Shown here piece by piece: positions 32,325-43,577 of a stretch of 64,000 bases of DNA (position 1 is the stretch's first letter; every line of letters begins with the position of its first letter). Source of the DNA: Strongylocentrotus purpuratus (Eukaryota > Echinodermata > Echinoidea > Camarodonta > Strongylocentrotidae). The notes under the pieces are model-generated. The model saw only the letters and a list, made by a program, of their open reading frames with translations, made no database searches and was not told the origin of the DNA. Both the position numbers and the translations under genes were made by a program. The stretch covers positions 1,330,001 to 1,394,000 of the forward strand of contig NW_022145549.1 in the NCBI RefSeq assembly GCF_000002235.5. The letters run 5' to 3'.

Positions 32325-32961
32325 GTATGAATAAGACATTGTCAGCTTGAAATATTGAAAAGGGAGAAAGTCCTGAAACAGGCGGGCGGCCGATGTTCAG
32401 CGGAAGCACACGCTTTCCGTGTCTTCCCTTTAATAGTAATATCAATATGTGAATTATTAAATTGGCATTTGTAAACAATTGATGGATGAGTGTACGTCAG
32501 GTTGGAAGAGGATATTGCAGAGTGTATGTTTCCTGGGTTGTGGGCATACAAGTTTGCATACTACCAAATTACATACTGACTAAAGCCAAGTTCATAAAAC
32601 CATACAGACAAATCTTTTTTTAATAAACCTTTTTACAAAGAGTGAAGGATATATTCTCTGTTTTCTGTCTCCCAGAAACCAGAGTCATGGAAGATGAGTT
32701 TATGGCTTATTATGACAGTACATTATTGGTGGCAACAGTGGGCTTACATGTACATGTATGTGCATATTAAAGACAATGGGATACACAAGTTTATTGTGCA
32801 TAGCAAAATTTGGTTTGAATGTGTCACAATGGCTATCAGTAACTTTTTGGGCTTTCTGTTGGCTTACTATTAAATGTACATGTAAGATTCTTAGATGTAA
32901 TCTGAAGAAAATAACACCATAAATTTTACTTACTGCAGCCTAAATGCTTAGTAAAATACTG
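32325..32961. other. No gene seen
   Basis: Minus-strand frames of 67-69 codons at 32275-32551 overlap the MITE edge and are not convincing. The rest is unassigned. Confidence 0.45.
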
Positions 32962-33259
32962 CAGGGGGTGTTTCACAAAGATCCTAAGTCATACTTAACT
33001 CTAAGGTGGACTTAAAAATTATGGAGAGCTATTTGTAGCCTTAAAATAAAATATATTCTGAAGCTAAAATTCAAGTATTTTAGACTTTTTATAAATTCCA
33101 CATCAAGAACATGAAATTTCCTTGATCATCGAAAATATGAATGATTTGAATCTACATGTTATGCCTTTTGAAATAAATTTTACAGAATATTTTCATAGAT
33201 GCTAATGGTTTTTCATAATTGTTAAGTTCAACTTTGGATCTTTGTGAAACACCCCCCTG
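32962..33259. mobile_element. 298 bp MITE, 5 bp target duplication TACTG
   Basis: CAGGGGGTGTTTCACAAAGA at the left matches the complement of the right end apart from one extra G in the run. TACTG stands directly before (32957-32961) and directly after (33260-33264). The inner arms also pair loosely (AGTTCAACTT against AAGTCATACTT). No coding capacity. Confidence 0.8.
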
Positions 33260-33569
33260 TACTGATTTGAAAATACTTGCCTAGGACTTTGATCGGTGGC
33301 ACCGGTGGGATTGTATGTGTACTAAGCAATGGGATTCACAAATTAGAGTTTATATTGGGTAATGAACATTCAATGTCTTTTTCATATCATTCAAGTTTTC
33401 ACCAGCACTATTGTATGATCTGTTGAGGGCCAAAGGGCACTTATAGGCTTAAAGTCCTTCTGGCTCTCCAGTGACTCTGTGTAAAGTTTGAAATACATTA
33501 CATGACCAATCCTTGCCTTGTTTCGGCAAAAATGACAAACATCATCCATCTGCAGTTATGTGATGTTTT

Positions 33570-33658
33570 GCCCAGTCGTAGAGCAGTGGTCTCGTAACCA
33601 GGAGGTCCCAGGTTTGAAACCAAGTCAATGCGCTAGTTCTTACAAGGCAAATTTTAAG
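33570..33658 (+). mobile_element. tRNA-derived SINE, family A, truncated
   Basis: CCCAGTCGTAGAGCAGTGGT, CTCGTAACCAGGAGG, the B-box AGGTTTGAAACC and AATGCGCTAGTTC match the head of the 21963 copy. The body is missing after about 33658. Confidence 0.7.
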
Positions 33659-35100
33659 GCCCAGTGTTTTTATTTTAGATCTATGACATGTAGGTTTTTG
33701 TATTGCCATTTCCAGGAATCCTAGAAGTTGATTCAGAAAGTTGACCCTCCCAAATAAAAATTCTCCCAGGTTGGCCAGTTCATTAGAATAAAGATTCACA
33801 TGTCCGTTCTGTATTGTTAGTTTCAGATGTGTCAACTATCAACCACTGATGAAATCATAAATGAAATGCGTTAACTACTGATACAGAGACATTTCCTCAC
33901 CTGCACACAAAACCTGAAGGATCTTTTTCAATTGAGTAACCATTAAATCTGAAAACAATTGGTTTAAACACTTCAGTACTCCCGCTAGTCTCTTCTTTTA
34001 TTGTCTTTTAATCCTATAACAGAGGATTTGGGAAATAATCTTTGTAAAGTTAAGTAGTAGTACATTGAACTGTCTAATTGCAATGAAAGCAAAATCAGTG
34101 TGGATTACATTTGGATGATGTAGGTGCTTATAATTCTTTTTTAATTTACCAAGAGGTTTAATCTTGTTTCAAAGTTCATTGATTTGATGTGTCATCAGCT
34201 GTCACATCATTGCAATTTTATCTCCTGAATATTAAACATTTAATTGTCTATTGTATGCTGGAATGAGCTGACACAAATGTTAACTTGACTGTTCTGACAA
34301 CTCATTCCTACGTAGTATATCTCGACACCCATTTATACCCCAGAGAATTGGATGCTCTGGTATCATTTAAAAAGAAATACTTCAGACAAATACGCTAGTA
34401 ATTACCAAATTTTCTGTGTAGCAGAAGACACAAGAGAAAGGTTTCTATAAAGAAGTTCTGAACTAAAACCCAAGATTGTAGTGATGTCATTATAGTAAAG
34501 TCACTTACACATAGTTTTAAAAAAAAAGAAGAAATAAATAATTAAAAAAAGAACTGCGTAGGCATTTATACCCTTTATGAAGAAGGGTGGAAAATCTATC
34601 AAATGAGTTAACGCCCTTTTGGCTCTGACAGTCTGAATGGAGGATTTGATATATTTTTTTATATTTAGTGATAGATTCATTTCTAGCAATGACCATGAGA
34701 GAAAGGGAATGGGGCTGCTGAGTGCCACAATCTACTGGAACTTTATACAAGAGTCATTATTAAAAGCTAAATGTTTGAACCTAGACATTTTCTCCTAGTG
34801 TCGAGGATCTGTTCAATAAACAGAGAAAAAGAGACAAATTAGAACTAACAAAAAGGAAGGAGAAAAGAACAAGAAAAAAACAAAATCAAAGTGAGGGAGG
34901 TACAGTCTATAGTCTTACAGTCAGACCCTGTGTGATGGCTAACACTAGGGGTCGTACCTTGTGACTCTGCATGAATTATGGACTGAACTTTTTCTGACTT
35001 GTTTCAGTTCGAAGGGTTGCGTAAAAAGGTTCATGAATTCCTTGTTACGTCCCCCATCCCTGGATGTTGGATCGAGTCCATTGGGAAGGAGATTGTGTGC
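33659..35100. other. No gene seen
   Basis: AT-rich, with poly(A)-rich patches at 34517-34550 and 34850-34890. No exon or repeat is recognised. Confidence 0.45.
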
Positions 35101-35300
35101 ATAATATCGATCTCACCAAACAATGTTAATTGAAGACGCGGGGCTGGGGTTGTACTGGAGCAAACGCGGGCTCTCAGACCGTGTAAAAGGCCTTTTAATT
35201 CCGCCGGATTAGTCTGAAAGATTTCATTAAGTAAAGTCTTTGGATTTGCTCCAAGGCTGTTGGATTGTTTAATTGAGATATTGGGATGTCAACCGGTTAG
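35101..35300. promoter_or_regulatory. Candidate conserved regulatory island
   Basis: A repeat-free, GC-richer block with homeodomain-type words: TTAATT, TTTTAATTCC and GGATTAG (the TAATCC complement bound by Otx-class proteins), plus AAAAGGCCTTTT. It stands out against AT-rich flanks and has no open frame of note. The regulatory role is inferred from composition only. Confidence 0.3.
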
Positions 35301-35337
35301 CGCATAATCCAGAATGACAGAGAGAAATCGGCTGTGC

Positions 35338-35470
35338 AGCAGTCAAGCAGCAAAGTGGAGAAGGAGAGAAAGGGGAGGAAAGGGAGGAGGGTGTGTAAGA
35401 GAGGGAGAGAAAGACAGAGAGAGAGAGAGAGTGAGAGAGAGAGAGAGGGAGATGGAGAGAGACATTTGAA
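35338..35470 (+). repeat. GA-rich microsatellite
   Basis: Purine tract with GAGA and GGAG units. It continues in kind at 41280-41700 beyond the 5.8 kb element, so the element probably inserted within one purine-rich tract. Confidence 0.85.
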
Positions 35471-35622
35471 GACTGCATTTAGGGGAGCCTTCCAAAGTTG
35501 CGACTGTGCCGCGACGCGTCGGGGCGCAGAGCAGGATATGAGAACAAAGGAGGCGCCTTTATGCGCCCATTAGCGCCTTTTTGCGTCGGATAGGAGAGGA
35601 CTTCAGTTGGTTGCCAGCTCAT

Positions 35623-36480
35623 TAAAATCTGGCTATTGTTTGGAGTCTCATTGTTACGAAATTACCCCGCCGGGGCGCGCCCCGGTGAAGCACTTGACAC
35701 TTGTGAATGGGAGCTTAAACTTTGAATAGCTTTCGCGCCCTTTCGCGCCCGGTCCGGCGCATTAGTTATTCATGTAGTGCCCGCTTGTGTGTCGCTCTCG
35801 TCTTGCGAGATTTGATTCTGAAAAGCATTACTTTGGCTACTGATTTGTTTTAATATTATTTTACGTACATGACATTGGTTACAATGTTTGTTTATTTTCC
35901 TCTCAACATCGGAGTTCTGTAGGCGTTAACGTTGACATGATTGTTCATTTTTTCATCTCCTCCTGTTCTGTTCATGTTTGTGTTCAATATACTGTATCAA
36001 TTTTAATACAAATTGATTTGTTCACGAAAAAAAACAAATTTATTTTATACTTTAATACCCCACTCTCTCTGACATTGTTTTCCTCGTGCATGTTTTGACA
36101 CTTTAATTGTAATTTTATATTTCCTTATAGCGATGTTATCGCATGTTTCGATTTTCTTGTTTTTTTTTAAACAATTTTTGTTGCATCTTGTAAACAGTTC
36201 TGTCGTATGATCATTATAAATCATATAATTATATCATCAGTCTGTTATTTCAATACATAGACCCTTTGAATCTTCTTAAAATTAGAGAACGTATTTTAAA
36301 ATCCGTGATGTTGAAAATGATACTTAATCAAGAATGTCGTAGTTTCTCCTTGAATTGGATTTAAAAAGCGTTTTATCTGTATTAATTTTTTTTTAATGCA
36401 AATGATATCCGTATTGTCGGGAACATCATCAATATGTTTCGTTAGAAGGAAGACGCTCATTTTCAGAATGTTCTTTCTTT
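35623..36480 (+). repeat. Internal duplication of the 5.8 kb element, unit 1 copy 1
   Basis: TCTGGCTATTGTTTGGAGTC, ATTAGTTATTCATGTAGT, GCTCTCGTCTTG, ACTTTGGCTACTGAT, GTAGGCGTTAACGTTGACAT and CGTATTGTCGGGAACATCAT recur in the same order at 37268-38200. Confidence 0.8.
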
Positions 36481-37267
36481 GCAAAACACTAATGTTACGA
36501 ACAAAATTAAATACACTGTACCCGTATCATCGGGGATATCGCAAAACTCCCAGGGAGATTATCAATTGCAAATCAACATAGTAATAAATTATGCCTAAAT
36601 CGTAAGAATAGAGCATGCATTAAAAAAGAAGAGAGTTACCAGGAAATGATGTTTGAAATTTCACCCCGAACATATCTCAAGAAGAAATTAGTTTATCATT
36701 CTGTGTCAAAGAATTTTATCGAATATTTCTTTGTGACGAAGGGGGGGGGGGGGGTTACATCCGCGGCCAGTTTTAGATCTAGGTCATTGTTAAGAAGAAC
36801 TAAAATACGTATATATTGTGCTGAATAGGGGCCACGTGTTATCGAAAGAGTGTAGTGCGTTCTAGAACAAATACAAGCCATGGCAATTCGTTGAATTGCT
36901 TCTCGTAACAGAACTGTCTCACTGTCTAAATAAGGATCCATCCGGGGGATCCATCATGCACGTGTTGGTATCAAGTAGTAAACGGAATTATAATGATTGC
37001 GTTGTTTTGGGACATTTTTTTTTTCGGGGGGGGGGGGGGTAGCCCTTATTCTTCTTCTACTGGTTCATCAAGAAACACAAATAGTGTTGAAATTTTCCGC
37101 AATCCCTTTAGCGCCGAGGGTAGAAAAGCCTTTAGAAAAGTCAGCTGGACAATAGCAATTTAATGTTGGTCAAACAATCAGCGAGAAATACTGGGCAAAC
37201 AGATATTAGCCCACGTCTTCAATATAACCAGGGAATCCCGATATACCTAAGCACATGCTCACAATAT

Positions 37268-38200
37268 GAATATCAAATCTGGCTATTGTTTGGAGACTCA
37301 TTGTTACTGTCTGGTAAAGGGGTACTTTTCACGCACCAAAGTCCGGCTCGTCTAGTACACACAAATCCGGCCCATATTGACTTTACACACTGGACTTAAG
37401 GAACTGTTTTCAAAAGGAGGGAAAATGCATATGCGTACCCTACATAACACTCATTGGGGATGGGGGGGGGGGGGGGGCTGCGCTTAAAGGCGAAGCGCTT
37501 TTTGTGAATTGTGAATTTGTGAATTTGAAAAGCTTTCGCGCCCGTTCCTACGCATTAGTTATTCATGTAATCCCCGCGTGTGTGTCCGCTCTCGTCTTGA
37601 AAGATTTGACTCTAAAATTTTCACTTTGGCTACTGATATGTTTTATTATTATTTTACGTACAAGACAGTGATTTAGATTGTTGTTCTGATTGTTATTTTC
37701 CTCCCAAACATCGAAGTTGTGTAGGCGTTGACGTTGTTATGATTGTTCATTTCTGTTCATTAATGTGTTCAATACTTGTATTATATTAATTTCTTCACGA
37801 ACAAAACAAAAACGATATGTATAATTGTATTCCTTCTGTATGTTTTGACACATTATTTGTTTCATATTACATTTATTTTGTTCTGTCATCCGATCAAAAT
37901 AGGTCATATATCTATATCATCACTCTGTTCTTTCTCATGCAAGATCGATTTAAAGAATAGAAACGTAGGTTCTCTAAATCTTCGCAAAATCAGCTATTGT
38001 ATTTAAATACCCGTGATTTAAAAATGATACTTATAATCAAAGAAATTGAAAGATTCTGCTTGAAATAAGATTATAGGGCGTTTATAAATATGTCATACAA
38101 AACAAACAAACATCTGCAAATTAAAGATATTACAAAAAAGATAATCGTATTGTCGGGAGCCAGCATCATCAAAACGTTTCGGTAGATGGAACAATTCGAA
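37268..38200 (+). repeat. Internal duplication, unit 1 copy 2
   Basis: Diverged copy of 35623-36480 about 1.65 kb downstream, for example TCTGGCTATTGTTTGGAGAC at 37276 and CGTATTGTCGGGAGCCAGCA at 38146. It carries an insert at about 37307-37475. Confidence 0.8.
37307..37475 (+). repeat. Dispersed repeat, uninterrupted copy of the 9.2 kb host repeat
   Basis: CTGGTAAAGGGGTACTTTTC, ACCAAAGTCCGGC, TTTTCAAAAGGAGGGAAAAT, ATGCGTACCCTACATAACAC and a terminal G-run match 9188-9525 in order. It breaks the homology between the two duplication copies, so it arrived after or with that duplication. Confidence 0.65.
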
Positions 38201-38924
38201 ATCGCCTATCTGTTCCAAACATGAAATTCGATCGAATATTTCTTCGCGAAGAAACTGTATTGGTGGTGGCATTTGTCGTAACGATTTGTTATCGTCAATG
38301 TGTGTGACGTTTTGACGTTTCATAATTGTTAGCTAGCGCTAGTAAAGTCTTTTGTTTTAACGTGCACTGTATATAGTTATAAGGCCTGAACACGTCATGT
38401 TCACATTGGATGTTATATAGCATACTGATATTATAGTACATGTAACTTTTAAAAGCACTTTGTTTTTGCAACGCAATGACAAAAGACAGCTCTTTGAGCA
38501 GCTAATAGTTGTTGCGCCCATTGTTCCGCTCATAGACGGCTATTCCCAATTACCGGGCATTATTTGTTATTGTATCATTAGTTAAGTTTATTAATCTATT
38601 CATGTTTTCTATTTATTTATTTAGTTTTGGGGAGGGGGGATGTCGTATTACGAATTCATGACCCTTATACATAATGACCACGTTCTCAAATTACGAATAG
38701 CGGTCTTCATGAATAGTTGTCCAATGAATAGCGGTCCTTATAACTAGCGAGCGGAGCCCTCTTGATTGGCCTCTGCCATTTTGGTCCGGCCGTTCACTTC
38801 GCCGCCCCCTCCCTCACACACACACACACACATAATACGCAACCTTAATGTGTAGCTAAACAAGAGTCTATAGCAAGTCGGACACTAAATTATAGCGATC
38901 AAACAATAGCCTTGCTCGGCCGCA

Positions 38925-39110
38925 TGAAATCCTGCCACGGCATTCTATGTTTTTACCTTTAGAGCAAACTTTTCTTTTGTATTCGCTCCATAGAACTCTA
39001 CTTTATCTTACAGCGAGGTGAAATGAAAAGAGCGTCATCATGAGTAGATCTATTGTTTGATGTTATCCTTCTTCTCCCTAGTTAAGCCAAACCTTCAATT
39101 TATGAATATA
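38925..39110 (+). repeat. Internal duplication of the 5.8 kb element, unit 2 copy 1
   Basis: TGAAATCCTGCCACGGCATT, CTTTTCTTTTGTATTCGCTC, CAGCGAGGTGAAATGAAAAG and GATGTTATCCTTCTT recur at 39756-40305. Confidence 0.8.
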
Positions 39111-39129
39111 TGAAGCATGTGTATGCTCT

Positions 39130-39285
39130 GAATTAGACAAACAGGGGACCGGCGGGTTTAAGATCCTCTCCGAACGAAATGTAATGTTGAGTTATGCCTT
39201 ACCATAGCATATCGACTTGGTTTCTAACCAGGGAGCTCCCGGTTACGAGCTGCTCTGCTCTACCACTGGGCTATAGCGCCTCCCT
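39130..39285 (-). mobile_element. tRNA-derived SINE, family A, in the 5.8 kb element
   Basis: On the minus strand: GGCGCTATAGCCCAGTGGTA (A-box region), CTCGTAACCGGGAGC, a decayed B-box region TTAGAAACC, GTCGATATGCTATGGTAAGG and GGAGAGGATCTTAAACC. Same family as 21963. Confidence 0.75.
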
Positions 39286-39755
39286 CCTTTTAAAAAGATC
39301 TTTTAAAATTTGCCGTTTTTTTTTTTTAGAATAAGAATCGAAACATGTTTGGTATGTTTTTGTATCTGTGCATTAAGATTTCAAAATTTCACTTTCGCCA
39401 CTTAATTATACAAATCTACGAATAAATGTTTCGAATAGTGTTAGAGCAGAAATCAATGTTTGTATTTGTGTCCCTGCCCGTTTTGCGATCATTTATGTAG
39501 CGCAAAGTAGAAGTCGAATGATAAATTATCATCATGAACTGATTAATGTTTTGTATTGCATTTCCAATTGCTGCTCAACTTTATCACCATCAGGCTACGC
39601 TTTTTTGTTTGCATCTTCATGACACACATGTTTTATAATCTCGATATAGTTCCCGGACTCTTTTTTCTATTTATTCCACTTTTAAAAAGAGCTATGGAAT
39701 TATTATGATTTAAAACGCCTTTTGGACGGGCAGTTTTCGAAGGCAAATCTCGGGC

Positions 39756-40305
39756 GTGAAATCCTGCCACGGCATTTTATGTTTTTTTTTTCCCTGAGGC
39801 CACTTAACAAAATATACATGTTTAGCGTCCCCGCCCGCTTCCTTTTTTGGGGGGCAGCCTCCTATTTTTTTTGGGGGGGGGAAATTTGTTTTATTTTTAT
39901 TTTTATTTAATTTTTTTTAAAAATAATTTTTGGAAAAAAAAAAAAGAAAAACAATACTAAAATGGATCTATTACTGATTTTGTTTAAAAGTTAAAAAATG
40001 TCGGCGGCCATCTTGAAAAATAGCCCGACTGTCAGGGAAAATGTACCGAGCGGCCATTTTGAGCGGCCATTTTGAAAGAAAAAAAAAAGAAAAGAGAGGG
40101 CCTCCTCCTTCCTAGTTTTCGAAAAAACAGGACACTAATAAAACATTTTTTTATTTGGCCTTAGAGCGAACTTTTCTTTTGTATTCGCTCCGTAAAACTC
40201 TACTTTATCAAACAGCGAGGTGAAATGAAAAGAGCGTCATCTTGAGTAAATCGTTTGTTTGATGTTATCCTTCTTATCCCTAATAAGCAAACCTTCAATT
40301 TATTA
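39756..40305 (+). repeat. Internal duplication, unit 2 copy 2, interrupted
   Basis: It starts TGAAATCCTGCCACGGCATT at about 39760, is broken by about 370 bp of poly(T), G-run and A-rich sequence (39785-40157), then resumes with AGAGCGAACTTTTCTTTTG to about 40305. The insert holds three GCGGCCAT-type words (GGCGGCCATCTTG and two GCGGCCATTTTG), which resemble YY1 sites. Confidence 0.75.
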
Positions 40306-41279
40306 GAACCAAGTCATGGGAGGAGAAAAAAAAGGATTTGACTGACAAAATATAAATTCTTCCAAGCTCAGACTGTGGCGATGTGCAACGCGTAGCGTGA
40401 ATATGAATGACGGGAGAGAAAGATAATTCATTTGTCCATTATACGACGCTAGAATCATATCGCGATGTGGGAATTATACAAATGTGTTGATAATCATTCA
40501 AATTACAAACATACACAAGCGACCCAAACAGTAATCAATTTGCCGACTATAACCGCATACATGTAGTCATTCACATCATTCCTCTTTAATTTGTTGTTGT
40601 TGGGGACAATTAAGCTCGCAATTAACCAACCATTAATCGTACATAGTCATCTTTATTTCACATTTCATACAGTCGTCACAAAAATTAAAAGGAGGCGTAT
40701 TAAACCCAACAAAAATAAATCATTATTTATTCTGATCAAGATGAACGAGTGTGTTGATTGCCCCCAAAAACAAAGACGATCCCACCAGACAAGTTCATGC
40801 TGTGCTGTAGTAATGTACATCGCAAAGCTTCGCCACAATGATTGGAAAGGTAATACCCCGCCCGTTACGACGCAAAACGGCGCGAGAAGAATAGATCGCG
40901 ACGCGAGAAGAATACATCATTTTTTTTACAAACAATGGAAAGTTTATCAGAACGAAAACCGGAGGAGGGGAAGACAGGCTTTGGCCGACAAATACTTTCT
41001 GTATATCAAGTTTAAGCTGTACCGCGCATCACGAGCGAGAACAATGACGGGAGAGATAATCTTTCATCGCCTGGTGGGGCGCAAAAGGGCGCAAGAAGAA
41101 TAGAGCGGGTTTATACTAACAATAGACAGTTTCTTTTCATATGCAAGAATCAGGTGAGGGTGACTATTGCGCCCCTTCGCGCCCCTTTGCGCCTCAATGC
41201 GTCTCTTGGGACGCGACTGTTCTATTCATCGCGCCCCGACGCGTCCGGGCACAGTCGCAACTTTGGAAGGCTCCCCTTA

Positions 41280-41700
41280 CATGTACGGAAGGGAAGGGAG
41301 AGAAAAAGAAAGGAGCAGAGAAAGAGAGCGAGAGAGAAATAGAGAGACAAATGATAAGGGTTAGAGAATAAAAACTATTTAAAAAAGTAAGAGAAAATGA
41401 GAGAGAAATTGACTAAGAGTTTGGGGCTAAGAGGGAAGGAGAGAGAGAGAGTGGTAGATTGGGAGGGAGAAGCTGGTGGGGGAGTTGAGAGAGAGAGGGA
41501 AGGCTAGAAAGAGAGAGGGAGAGGGGGAGGGAGGGGGGAGGGGGGGAGGTGGAGATAGATAAGATAGGTAGGAAGTAGAAAGTGTTGAGGAGGTTGCAGT
41601 CGGTGAGAAAGGGAGAGAGAGAGAGAGAAGCGGCTGGGGGGATGGGAGAGAGGGAAGGCAAGATAGCGAGGGGGGACAGAGAAGGGAGAAAGAGTTGAGG
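41280..41700 (+). repeat. GA/GGGA purine tract
   Basis: Imperfect purine repeat beyond the right end of the 5.8 kb element. All frames here are low-complexity. A segment near 41587-41625 (GAGGTTGCAGTCGGTGAGAA) recurs at 41703-41757, interrupted by a hairpin. Confidence 0.85.
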
Positions 41701-41710
41701 AGGAGGTTAA

Positions 41711-41742
41711 ACCATGGACCTACTTTGTAGTACGTCCATGGT
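41711..41742. repeat. Compound hairpin inserted in a duplicated purine repeat
   Basis: ACCATGGAC (41711-41719) pairs with GTCCATGGT (41734-41742), and between them CTAC-TTT-GTAG is a smaller perfect stem with a triloop. Relative to the neighbouring copy at 41590 it is an extra piece of about 36 bp. Confidence 0.7.
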
Positions 41743-42290
41743 TACAGTTGGTGAGAAGAAGAGAGAGAGAGAGAAAGATTCCTTCCTTGCCTCTTAATCT
41801 CTTTGTACTGGAGCCAGTGTTTGGTAGTGAGCTTAGCAACCATAGATCTTGATAGGTATCTTGATGGATGCATAATTTGTGGAATCGTAGCCGAAGCTTC
41901 ACATTCAATCAGTGCGTCCGTTCCTCTTTCCCCTGCTTCTCAAACAATCGATGCAAAGTGCTGTAAAATACATCTCCCCTGTCTGCGCATACAACTGCTG
42001 GTATTTAGCTGTCAAACTTCATCCTACTGATATATGCCTGCAAACGGAGACTTAACGTTCTTTACCTCAAAGTCAAATGCTACTGAATAGAATACATGAA
42101 AAAGAATGGGAAGTGAGAGATGCATTGAAAAATTATAAACACAACTGTAAATTTCAAGCACATTGATGTAAGTATGTTCTAGACATCCCTGAACAACAAC
42201 CCTATTTGTCAAAGCTTTAAAATATGCCAGAGAGAGAGAGAGAGAGAGAAATACAAGACTTATGTAACTTGGCAAGTACTGTTTCAGCCC
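41743..42290. other. No gene seen
   Basis: Unassigned DNA. A (GA)n run is at 42230-42249. Confidence 0.45.
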
Positions 42291-42485
42291 TTAAAGCCTA
42301 TCTGCACTAGTTGGCCAGGAGGGATTAGAGCTCCCTGCATGGTCACTGACAGGTGGTTATCTCATCAAATAAGCTCTCAATTAACCTAAGAAAAAAGGGA
42401 CCATTGGAGACCAGCGGTTACCCATTAGGCATTGTTTGCTATATAGAGGGCGCAAGTAGCTACTAGTAGTGCAGTGGGGCTTTAT
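42291..42485 (-). mobile_element. TTAA MITE family 3, copy 2 (inverted)
   Basis: TTAAAGCCTATCTGCACTAG opens it on the plus strand, and GTGCAGTGGGGCTTTA closes it, so read on the minus strand it begins AAGCCCCACTGCACTACT like the 62697 copy. The closing TTAA has mutated. Confidence 0.75.
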
Positions 42486-43191
42486 GAAAGAAACAAAGAC
42501 ACACAAAGTATTGCTCACAACCATGCAAAATCTTGACAGGATGTCTGAATGCCTTGCATATCCCTGCTGTGATTTGAAAATAAGGAAATATTTTGTCAAG
42601 TTTTCTTAAAATGCATTTTTGATTTCCAGAAAAAAATTTAAGTATAAAAACAATATAAATATCATAATGTAAAAGTATAAAACTCTGATAGAGTCAAGTT
42701 CTGCTTGTCCAAATTGGCCAAAAGTATCAAAATGCATTGAACAGCTGTGAAACAGCCAATTATTTTGTGGCAGGAGTGGGGAGCATGACTTTGGAGGGGT
42801 TGTCGGTGGAATTGGAAATTTTGAATGGAGATTGAAGTCACTCTGACATCTAACAATATTGAAATGTTTCTGACTGGACATTTCCTGTCTATCTGTCTAC
42901 ATAGCCAAGTTTGTCATCACATTCAGTAATTAGGTTGGAAACCCTCAGGTTGTAGAGCTTTCATCACTATCTTTCCATTCTGGCCTTTACTGGGGGTTGC
43001 CAACTTGTACTTTTCTAGGGCGTAGCTAGGGGTCGGTGATCGCTTAATCTTCCCAAGCAAAATGAAAGGATTAACACAGCAGGAATTTAAAAGTTTGAAA
43101 AGGTTCTAGTAGCCAATAAAAACACTTAAGGGAAAGTGTTTGGAATTGACCGCCAAGCAATTTTCGCCGGAGCATAGGTGCCAGAACATTC
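42486..43191. other. No gene seen
   Basis: Minus-strand frames at 42381-42881 (64-91 codons) have no recognisable protein. GGGCGTAGCTAGGGGTCGG at about 43019 resembles a MITE end but lacks a partner. Confidence 0.45.
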
Positions 43192-43577
43192 TTAAAGGCA
43201 TCGTTTAATAATGTTAAAATCTGAGATTCATGGCCCTACATGTTATCAGAGTCTGTGATATGGTGTAATATTGAAGCCCTAAAAAATTGAGCTTCAAAAA
43301 GATCATGAAGTGCCTCAAAAAAGTAAAAAAAATCTTTAAGTGACCGGTTTTACCATACTCATTTTCCTCAATAGACTAGTGTTATAAAAACCATTAGGAA
43401 AACGGTTTTTGAAATTTCGATTTCCAATCATTAATATATCTTGATAATCTGACATGCGATCGGCTTGTAAAAGTCATGGGATTTCTGACTGACCTAAAGG
43501 TTTATGATTATCATTGCAGCGTGAGCTAATCCAGGATTTTGTTTACAATCTGAGGCAATGTTACTGAGTCACTTTAA
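43192..43577 (-). mobile_element. TTAA MITE family 1, copy 2 (inverted)
   Basis: Both ends are TTAA (43192-43195 and 43574-43577). On the minus strand it carries ACTTTTACAAGCCGATCGC, GAAAACGGT-type and GGTAAAACCGGTCACTTAAA words in the same order as 25835-26218. Confidence 0.8.

Larger units (their letters stand above)
35482..41276. mobile_element. 5.8 kb Harbinger-like element, no transposase seen
   Basis: GGGGAGCCTTCCAAAGTTGC at the left continues for 48 bp and is repeated, inverted, at the right end (41229-41276) with two differences. TTA lies on each side (35479-35481 and 41277-41279). GGGG... ends with a TTA duplication fit the PIF/Harbinger superfamily. Just inside both ends are clusters of GCGCC/GGCGC words. 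The longest frame (40591-41103, 170 codons) has no DDE or Myb-like motif. The body contains two direct duplications, a nested dispersed repeat (37307), a SINE (39130) and an insertion at about 39785-40157, so it is a composite, non-autonomous element. Confidence 0.75.

Noticed and set aside
40591-41103. 170-codon frame as a transposase
   Set aside because: No DDE, helix-turn-helix or Myb-like pattern; it crosses repeated GCGAGAAGAATA words near the end of the 5.8 kb element.
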